Positions 1-6,662 of a stretch of 14,636 bases of DNA are shown piece after piece; position 1 is the first letter of the stretch, and every line of letters begins with the position of its first letter. The DNA comes from Chloromonas sp. AAM2. Taxonomy: Eukaryota; Chlorophyta; Chlorophyceae; Chlamydomonadales; Chlamydomonadaceae. The position numbers and the translations under genes were made by a program. Under the pieces are notes generated by a model, which made no database searches, was not told the DNA's origin, and worked only from the letters and a program-made list of their open reading frames with translations. The DNA is taken from NCBI GenBank assembly GCA_004335635.1, contig QAXH01000343.1, forward strand, positions 1,242 to 15,877, read 5' to 3'.

Positions 1-315
1 CGCCAGGAGAATAGAAACCCCCGCTCTTGATGGCTGATTGATGGCTGCTCTTGTTGCTCTTGATGGCAGACGCTGATGTTGTGCTCGCAGGTATGGATCC
101 CTGCCTGCCAGGGTTTGCCTGTGATGCGTCACAAGTCAGTTGATGCATGGCCCCGTCCGCAAATACAGCCGTAAAGCGCGTAGAATGGCGCAGAAACAGC
201 ACATGGACACGCCCCGACCGTCAGCGCGCCATCCAACACAGGCAGCAAGTTGATACCTTCACTATCAAGGTTGGGTTAAATGCCCTTGTCAGCGACCTAG
301 CATTAAGGCAATGCA

Positions 316-491
316 TTCGGTCTAGCTCATGTATGGGCTGGTTGTGTTCGATCGCTATCCTGGCCGTTTCCCACTAAGTAAGGTCACTTCCCGCTAAGTA
401 AGGTCACTTCAGTGGGAAACGGCCAGGATAGTGCACCTGTACGTGCTACACCAGATCGAACACAACCAGCCCATACATGAGCTAGACCGAA
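316..491. repeat. Foldback palindrome at the 5' side of the Fanzor relic
   Basis: Positions 316-353 are the perfect reverse complement of 454-491 (38 bp), and 355-375 the perfect reverse complement of 411-431 (21 bp). The right arm has an extra 22 nt (432-453) with no partner in the left arm. The loop (376-410) contains a direct repeat. The right arm is in the reading direction of the Fanzor relic and encodes part of its N-terminal block, so the left arm is probably an inverted duplicate of that exon. Confidence 0.9.
374..410. repeat. 17-bp direct repeat in the palindrome loop
   Basis: CTAAGTAAGGTCACTTC occurs at 374-390 and again at 394-410, with a 20-bp period. It sits in the loop between the palindrome arms and slightly overlaps the left arm. 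Confidence 0.9.
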
Positions 492-1036
492 CGTTCTTCT
501 ACAGGGCTATGCGCCACGGGCAGCAGCTGTTCGCTTCTAGACGACCTGTGGCGGGCTCGCGACGCGCTGTATACATCCCAGCGTGCTGATCACCTTCCTT
601 GGATCTCCAGCAGCAACAGGACGCAGCTTTGGCAAAAAAGTCGCAGCTGGCACGCTTCGGGCAAACGCCGTTAATCACGTCAAGGAGAACTTGTACAGGC
701 GACTACGCAAGTGGTGCGCAATTAAGGTGGAGCGGCGTCTGCCACAGCTGGGCAGCAAGTGGAGAACCAGCCTCGCCTGCAAATTGTGCGCAGCGATATA
801 CAAGGGCGATGCTCTAATTGACGAACCAGTTGGCCTACCTGAGGCGCCTGGCTTCACGCAACAAGGCGTCGATGATTCGAACAACACACTAACGGGCGTG
901 CTGGAGGAGGGGGGCGACCTGGTGCCCATGACCACCGGCAAGCTGCGACAACTTGCTGATTTCAAGGCCACTACCAAGATGGATGCTGCTCAACCAAACC
1001 AGGCTGCTCAGATGTGTGCTGCTCATCATGATCATT

Positions 1037-1044
<8 letters not shown>

Positions 1045-1074
<30 letters not shown>
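1045..1074 (+). repeat. CAG microsatellite (10 copies), encoding polyglutamine
   Basis: Ten uninterrupted CAG triplets, followed by CGG CAG, lie in the frame of the N-terminal Fanzor block and give ten glutamines after a His-rich stretch (HHDHYHH). Such runs are common and length-variable in green algal coding DNA. The run stops shortly before the in-frame TGA at 1117-1119, so it may lie in a region no longer under selection. Confidence 0.9.
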
Positions 1075-1076
<2 letters not shown>

Positions 1077-1227
1077 GCAGCACAACATCACAACATCACA
1101 ACATCAACATCTGCACTGAACACTGAACAGGAGGAAGCAAAGCGGAGGAAGAACCCTTATTTTCTCCATCCTACCCAACAAGGGATTCAAGGCTGCATAT
1201 ATAGCACTTGACACAACCTGCCTGCGG

Positions 1228-1487
1228 GTGAGTTACTAATCTAATTTGTACTGGTTGTCTCAAGATTGGATTGGCTGCTCACGACTGTCAGACTGACCAG
1301 AGCAATTGGATTGGCACGCAGACAGTCTTACCTGTTGCTCACGACTGTCAGACTGACCAGAGTAATTGGATTGGCACGCAGACAGTCATACCTGTTGCTC
1401 TCGTAGTCGTGTTACACTCTGCTCACTAGTCCTGTTGCACTCTGCCTTTACGAGGCATTCAGGCACATGAGTCTGCACTTTTTGCAG
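1228..1487 (+). other. Intron in the Fanzor relic, between the FSILP block and the FISTDG block
   Basis: The donor CTGCGG|GTGAGT and the acceptor TTTTTGCAG|GCTGCTGCT are both canonical. The block before it ends ...LDTTCLR and the block after begins AAADPTLALWKKW, the order expected in Fanzor proteins. The upstream block is in frame 1 and the downstream block in frame 3; the 260-nt intron accounts for that shift, and the junction is phase 0. The intron contains a 60-bp tandem repeat. Confidence 0.75.
1276..1400. repeat. 60-bp minisatellite, about 2.1 copies
   Basis: The sequence at 1276-1340 recurs exactly 60 bp later, with single-base differences at 1303/1363 (C/T) and 1328/1388 (T/A). Each unit contains GACTGTC and its reverse complement GACAGTC (1283-1289 with 1321-1327; 1343-1349 with 1381-1387), so each can form a stem. 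It lies wholly inside the first recognised Fanzor intron. Confidence 0.9.
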
Positions 1488-2183
1488 GCTGCTGCTGATC
1501 CAACGCTCGCACTTTGGAAGAAGTGGATCAACTATGCTCCCCTGGAGACAGGCAACAGCAAGTTCGCCTGCTTCATCAGCACAGATGGAGTCGGGGCATC
1601 AGTGACGATGGAGCGGCCTAATCGGGACAAGGTATTAGATGAGGTTTAAGGGGATGAGGTGTTGGTGGAAATGCGGGTAGTGGGTGTCGACCCCGGCATC
1701 AATGACTTTTACAGGGGACGACCGTACAAGCCACTGCTCCACGGGCGAATTTACCGTCACGCCGGCTTCAAACACAGCAGAGCTTGGCGTCAGGCCAAGC
1801 TCCATCAGGCTCTCCCATGCATTTCGAGGCGTGGCAGAGTGCCATTCCCAGCAGCCACGCCAGCAGTGTGGACGCCGTCCAACAACATGTGGCGTACGTC
1901 ACAGAGAGGCTGCCAGATGCCCTTGGCCACCATGGGACCCAGCAGCAGCGGCGGCTGCGCTGGATTGGCCACATCAAGAAGCAGCGTTACATGCACGTGA
2001 TGGCCAAGCGACTAGTGGGCAGCAGCCCCAAGGAGGAGGTGATCATTGGCTGGGGGGCGGCGCCAGCACAGGGCAGGGCAGCTGCATTTCTAGGAGGGGC
2101 AGGGACCAACCAAGGAGCTGCTCCACCTTCTCAGCCGCCAATACGCGCGCGTCAAGATAATTGACGAATACAAGTCGAGTCAG

Positions 2184-2438
2184 GTGAGCAGGGTGCTCCC
2201 AAGGGCTATTTTACACGTGAAAGGGTGGACATCGTTTTGGACAAGCCACTGGTCTAGTAATAGGAAAATCTAATAGAAAATAAGATATGAAAGTGTAATG
2301 TTAGCCCACCACCACGGTGCAGTCCGGTATTGTCCAGCCAGGCACCTTGGCTGAGCACGCCAGCAACTGTCAAGACAAAATTAACTCATGATGTTTCATA
2401 TACCAAGTAAACAGATGCGCGTGTTATGATTTCTGCAG
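2184..2438 (+). other. Intron in the Fanzor relic, immediately before the zinc ribbon exon
   Basis: Donor AGTCAG|GTGAGC and acceptor TTCTGCAG|GTGTGCTCT. Removing these 255 nt joins IDEYKSSQ to VCSDCQ in phase 0, which recreates the continuous DE-x-x-[ST]S-x-x-C-x-x-C segment known in TnpB/Fanzor proteins. This is strong evidence that the element is adapted to a spliceosome-bearing host and is not a bacterial contaminant. Confidence 0.85.
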
Positions 2439-2720
2439 GTGTGCTCTGATTGCCAGAGATTGCAGACAGCGGATGGCAAGCGACCACATGCGGTGAGAGT
2501 GTGCCACCACTGCCACACCGTGTGGAATCGCGACGTCAACGCTGCACGCAACATGAGATGCCTGCTGGGGTGTGAGGCGGCTGGCCAGCAACGTCCACCA
2601 GCGCTGCGCAGACCGCTGGCACGGCACAGGCGTGCCGCAGCTGAGGAGCTAGAGGAGCTGGAGGCCATTGCCCAGGGTGCGGCAATGGAAGCTGCAATAG
2701 AGGACAATGCTGGCGGTTAA
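2439..2720 (+). pseudogene. Last exon of the Fanzor relic: zinc ribbon, RuvC-III and C-terminal tail
   Basis: This exon is open from the acceptor at 2439 to TAA 2718-2720 and shows no lesion. It encodes the four-cysteine zinc ribbon (CSDC and CHHC, 16 residues between the pairs), then TVWNRDVNAARNM, where the Asp of NRD is the third RuvC catalytic acid by family knowledge. A charged tail with Arg-rich and Glu/Ala-rich stretches (EELEELEAIAQGAAMEAA) follows. It is the best preserved part of the copy and the best probe for intact relatives. Confidence 0.85.
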
Positions 2721-2930
2721 GAGAGCCGTCATGGGGTGTGAGTCCCCTTACAAACGCAGCCCTGAACTCCGATTGGATCTTGGGCCGGTCGGAAATAGGG
2801 ACTGTCACTGTACTGAACTGGCAGCCCCGTGAAAGCAGTACTGCAGTCGTGAGGACTGCCTGAGGCTTCAGCAAGCAAGGCCCAATATTTATATTGCTGG
2901 CGATAACAGCATGTGCAGGCTCCTCCACGC
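2721..2930 (+). ncRNA. Hairpin-rich 3' flank of the Fanzor relic, candidate omegaRNA region
   Basis: Directly after the stop codon: GGGG/CCCC around a 7-nt loop (2733-2747); the palindrome GCAGTACTGC (2835-2844); a 6-bp stem GCAGTC/GACTGC with a 5-nt loop (2843-2859), which competes with the palindrome; and CTGA/TCAG with a 4-nt loop (2860-2871). In Fanzor and TnpB elements the guide RNA derives from the 3' end of the gene and the transposon's right end. Position and structure fit, but no conserved guide RNA was compared, so this is inference. Confidence 0.35.
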
Positions 2931-4920
2931 TTCACCGTTGCATACAGCCCCTAACATTCACTGCCCTCACATCAGCCGCATGTGTGAACGGCATTTATTC
3001 ATTCGCCTGAAGCTCGCGAGCTGCTCCCTGTTGGCTCCTCCATGACTGCTAGTCCTGTGTGATGGCAGCATGCCTTGCAAGCTCTGACTTTTAGTTCAGA
3101 GTGATCATGTTGGCTGCAAGCCCAGCTGCATCATTAATGTTTTGGTTTGAATCCATGCCTATGGCCGCTGACAACCTTTCTGCATTTGCACTAAGGTCAA
3201 AGACTAGAGAAAGGGATGCAGGAAGGGCCAGGAGGCCTAGTCGGTCATGCGATGCCATCGCATCTGCAAACTGGGATATGCCCTGCAATCAGCCATGTTG
3301 CACGGGATGCCCCCACTCGCTTACGGCACGCACGCACGCAACAAAAACAAGGCTCTGAATTATACCGGCAGCCTTCCGCTTGGCTTGCTGACACTGTTTA
3401 CAAGATGAAATCCAGTTTGTGCTGGCTATGTTTGAAGCTGTGCTTGAACACATGTTGCGCGGCGTGTGGTTCTGTCGACGTGCGCAAGCCGGACGCTGGA
3501 CAGTGTCCCACCCCTGCACTCTGCAGTCTGCCTGATCCTGTGCAGTAGCTAGGCAGCCCCGTGGTCAAGTGGCACGCAGCCACATGCTTACCTATGATGG
3601 CCCGCAACAAGAGCCTGAGCCTCCAGAGACATGACCGCCAGGCTGCTAGAGGTCGCCCGGCAGTACAGATACGTGGCCGTCCGTAACCTTTTGTGGCGAG
3701 GCACACGCAGTTGGCACACGTAGTCATCTGGTCATCCCCCTGCATCGGTTGCATTGTAGGTTGGCTGACCGCTAGCCAGACTGGGTGGGGCAATATGAAC
3801 TTCGTTTGATAAGCAAAATGCAATCTTGGAAGTGGACGCAGATGTTGTGCATTTCTACCACATGCCATTTTTATTTGTGCTGGCTAAGCAAATATCTGTG
3901 CTACAAATATCCGTGCTACAATCACAACGTGTCTGTGCAATTCTCTGGTTGACAATGTACCATGGGATTAAGGGATGGCAGCTGGTACACAAACGGTCGG
4001 CACTCATACAAGTGACCAGCTCTACTTCCGAACGGGCCTATTTCCGAGCCTTCGGGGCCTATTGCCAAGCAATACCGGTGGCTGCAGTGGACCAGCTGTC
4101 TCCGCATGCATGGCCAGCGACGCGCATGCTACTGCTTAAGGCTGCTCAAGGCCCGCTCAAGGCCTGCGGAAGGAGCGTTGCTTATAATGTCCGATAGAGG
4201 ACATCAGCAACCGACGCAGCTGCGTCATAGAGGCAACAGGACTGGCGCAGCTTTGGATGCAAGTGATCAACCCTGTGAGTAGGCGTGGGATTTGCCAAGA
4301 ACCTGGATCTTGACCGCTACGTGCAGTATCGCTCACACTAAACAGCCATTGTGCGCGATTATGTGCAATTACTAATGGCGGCCGCTCACGGTACTCGGGT
4401 CAAGTGCACACTTTCAGTCGCGCACTTGGCACGAACGGGCCGCCGCGCATACTTCGCATGGGTAGAGGGAAATTGCCACTGATAACTTGACGAGGGACTC
4501 GGACGCAACCGACCTACCGTTCGGGCATTCTTGGACAGGTGTTGTTACCACAGTGTACTGGAATCAGGCTGGCATGTACGACTGATGAACATATGATGAT
4601 ATACTGCGACCAACCTGTCCTTCATTGAGTGAGACATGCTTGTGGCAGTCCGGAATTGTTGCATGGAGCAGTACAGATTAGCTGGACGAGGCCTACAGGC
4701 ACGCTGGGCCTGGTGCGTGCCACCATAATACTGATAGTTGACGTGCGAATGCATCAGGGAAAGAGCCAACATTGCAGGGCAGGCACGATGCATGCGACCT
4801 GGTCGAATGCCAACATTCAATGCACCGTCGTGATTCTCTCGTTGAGAGCTGTCCAGCTGGTCCAATGACGCAACCTGTGCAACCCAAGCGGGGGAAAAAG
4901 GACGGGGTGTTCAGCCTTGT
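2931..4920. other. Stretch with no assignable gene
   Basis: Short overlapping open frames on both strands give no recognised motif and no consistent exon chain. The only hints are a possible terminal exon on the - strand at 3091-3283 (see findings) and a 15-bp tandem duplication at 3891-3920. The rest is unexplained, probably intergenic or old transposon sequence. Confidence 0.5.
3891..3920. repeat. 15-bp tandem duplication
   Basis: AATATCTGTGCTACA at 3891-3905 is followed at once by AATATCCGTGCTACA at 3906-3920, differing at one base. It is a simple local duplication with no evident function. Confidence 0.9.
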
Positions 4921-4924
4921 TTGG

Positions 4925-4956
4925 GGGGTGGGGGAAGGGGCCCATTCCCCCACCCC
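4925..4956. repeat. G/C-rich hairpin with a 12-bp stem
   Basis: GGGGTGGGGGAA (4925-4936) is perfectly complementary to TTCCCCCACCCC (4945-4956) across an 8-nt loop. It lies in an unusual stretch of G-runs and pyrimidine runs (about 4888-5040). It is not placed as a terminator, because no gene ends just upstream. Confidence 0.85.
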
Positions 4957-5774
4957 TCTCTGTTCCGCTCTTTTCCTCGAGGAGGGGCCATGGGGGCAGG
5001 AGCAACCCTATTGTTGGGGCTCTTTTCCTCTCCTCCCATATTAAGTCCGGGCTTCCCGTGCAAAGCCAAGGAATAAAGGCACCGTTACGGCCAGACCTCA
5101 CTTCTCAGGAGCAGCCGAGGTGAGCACACGCAAGTTCATTGCATTGGCGTATTATCAGCCAGCCAAAAAGACAGAAAGACAGAAAGGGGACGCGTAATGG
5201 TCGGCGTAACTAAGGAGGCCAGGTGGTCCCAACCCCCAAGCAACATTTGACTCGACCAGCCAAAACGAAGCCAGGAGCTTCCGAAGTGTGCCAGCTGCAG
5301 ATCCTGTGGGTGAGTACCTCGGTCACCTGTCATGAGCATTCCCACTCATCCAACACCATTGCACAATCATCACAAACTCTTGTGACTGCTGCGTAGGAAT
5401 TGTAAAACAAGTCGGACAGCGAGTGGCGTCCAATCAAAGGCATTTCACCACGCACGTGCATATGCAGGCTCACACAAGCTGGAGGAGCTGGAAATAACAA
5501 AGTGCCAGTCGCACGTTGGATTGCTCCAGGCGCAAGCTTTGCATGGCAAGAACCATTCCCGCCCATAGCCCGCTGCAAAATGCAAAGGACAGTCAAGTCC
5601 TCAAGTGAGCTGATCTGGCGCAAGGGATGGAAACTCGACAGATATGTCAGGCAAACATCGACATGCGTGTATTACAAATTATTATACTACTAATGTATTT
5701 GTGCGCCCCGTGTTTTTCTCGCTGTAGGCTAACGTGCGCTCGGACTGGCTGTGGTCAGTTTCTCAAGGTTTGCT

Positions 5775-5855
5775 GAGAACTTTCTGACATGCATGTCACG
5801 TGCGGCAGTGCACATGGTGTCCGACCTGCTAAGCACAAAAAATCAGAAAGTTCTC
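5775..5855. repeat. 13-bp inverted repeat with a 55-bp spacer
   Basis: GAGAACTTTCTGA (5775-5787) is the exact reverse complement of TCAGAAAGTTCTC (5843-5855). The spacer shows no coding motif. It could be the remnant of a small inverted-repeat element, but no target duplication was recognised. Confidence 0.8.
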
Positions 5856-6109
5856 TCTCAGTGGACAGTCAGTTGCAGTGGGTGCATTCTGCTGTACAAT
5901 GGCAGGGCTCGCGATTGTTCAGCGATCGCCCTCTGATTGGGCTTCATTGTGATTGCACACTCGTACGGTCCATCACTTTAGTTACACAGCTTACCTGGCG
6001 TAGTGCCTCTCGGCGTGGGGAAAGGCAGCGATGCAGGTATTTAGCAACAAGCCCTTGGGTTCTGACAAACCAAGTCAGTTCAACACAGGATAGACACGGC
6101 AACCATTAC

Positions 6110-6425
6110 AACCTGCGAGCTGTTGGCTGCAAGCGTAAGCTCTGGTACCCATTGCAGTTAGTGGAAGTTCCAGTTGAACCCTGTTGTGGAACCCAGTTGA
6201 ACCCTGGCACCTGCGACCTGTTACACTTGTTGACAACCTGCAACCTGTCAAGCCACGCACGTCTGCAACCTGTCCTTGCCAACTCATAACATGAGCTTCT
6301 GGCCAAGCAACCTGCCAAATTCAGTCACATGAAACAAGTAGACGCATCTGCAACCTGTAATGACCATCCCACAGTGGTGCAACTGTGCCCAGTAACCTGC
6401 ATTGGGCCATGTTCACAGCAACCTG
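6110..6425. repeat. Dispersed AACCTG words and a 13-bp direct repeat downstream of U2AF35
   Basis: AACCTG, mostly within the longer word CAACCTG, occurs at 6110, 6235, 6242, 6267, 6309, 6352, 6394 and 6420. CAGTTGAACCCTG occurs at 6171-6183 and 6194-6206. On the - strand the word reads CAGGTT(G). The spacing is irregular, so this is a degenerate array and not a clean satellite. Confidence 0.75.
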
Positions 6426-6495
6426 TTGGGCCAGCGCACAGTTATGCAACTGTGTCCTGCATCTGCAGCAAGTCAGGGTGGCAAAATCCCATGAA

Positions 6496-6500
6496 TTACA
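6496..6500 (-). terminator. Probable TGTAA poly(A) signal of U2AF35
   Basis: TTACA on the + strand reads TGTAA on the - strand, the usual poly(A) signal of chlorophycean algae. It lies about 163 nt beyond the U2AF35 stop codon, a reasonable 3' UTR length. Other copies farther away cannot be excluded. Confidence 0.5.
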
Positions 6501-6662
6501 GCTAGAACGCCAACTGCCCCTTGTAAATCAGCGCCAGCTGCTGGGCGGCACCTGCACCCTGCAACATCAAAGGCATGTGTTGCCTCCGCCTGCAGCCTTG
6601 ACCGCCACCTGCACTCCTCCTGCTCCGCTCTGCCTTGGAACCTGTGCGAATGAGCCCTACTA

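Larger units (their letters stand above)
431..2720 (+). pseudogene. Degenerate Fanzor (eukaryotic TnpB-like RNA-guided nuclease) gene
   Basis: Fanzor proteins are transposon-encoded RuvC nucleases guided by an RNA from the element's 3' end. Recognisable blocks, in order: an N-terminal piece with HQIEHNQPIHELDRTFFYRA (about 452-511); NAVNHVKENLYRRLRKW (frame 1, from about 664); FSILPNKGFKAAYI (1162-1203); after an intron, FISTDGVGASVTMERP (up to about 1620); RuvC-I VVGVDPGINDFY with Asp at 1689-1691; YRHAGFKHSRAWRQAK; QRRLRWIGHIKKQRYMHVMA; VIIGWG; IDEYKSSQ (2160-2183); after a second intron, zinc ribbon C-x2-C-x16-C-x2-C (Cys codons 2442, 2451, 2502, 2511) and WNRDVNAARN with the last RuvC Asp at 2532-2534. 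Lesions: TGA 587-589, a frame change near 655, TGA 1117-1119, TAA 1647-1649, frame changes near 1712 and 1752, near 1805 and near 2095. The frame is the same (frame 3) at RuvC-I and at the zinc ribbon, so the later shifts compensate. Family call is firm; the start codon and 5' exon limits are uncertain. Some lesions could be read errors or unrecognised introns, but their number points to decay. Confidence 0.85.
4957..6480. other. Repeat-rich stretch with no confirmed gene
   Basis: Several open frames exist but none forms a convincing gene. A possible decayed exon lies at 5161-5309 with a good splice donor (see findings), a 13-bp inverted repeat at 5775-5855, and many AACCTG words at 6110-6425. 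The right end is the 3' flank of the - strand U2AF35 gene. Confidence 0.5.

Noticed and set aside
374..410. CRISPR-like repeat
   Set aside because: Only two 17-bp copies with a 3-bp gap; there are no spacers and the host is eukaryotic.
431..2720. Bacterial IS200/IS605-type TnpB insertion or contamination
   Set aside because: Two clean GT-AG introns interrupt the conserved blocks, and no TnpA or bacterial-style context is present, which fits a eukaryotic Fanzor.
3398..3868. 156-codon - strand open frame
   Set aside because: Cys/His/Arg-rich without any recognisable motif, not supported by splice sites, and overlapped by other open frames; probably chance.
5330..5693. Open frames on both strands (97 codons on -, 63 on +)
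   Set aside because: Three frames are open in the same stretch and none shows a family motif or a consistent exon chain.
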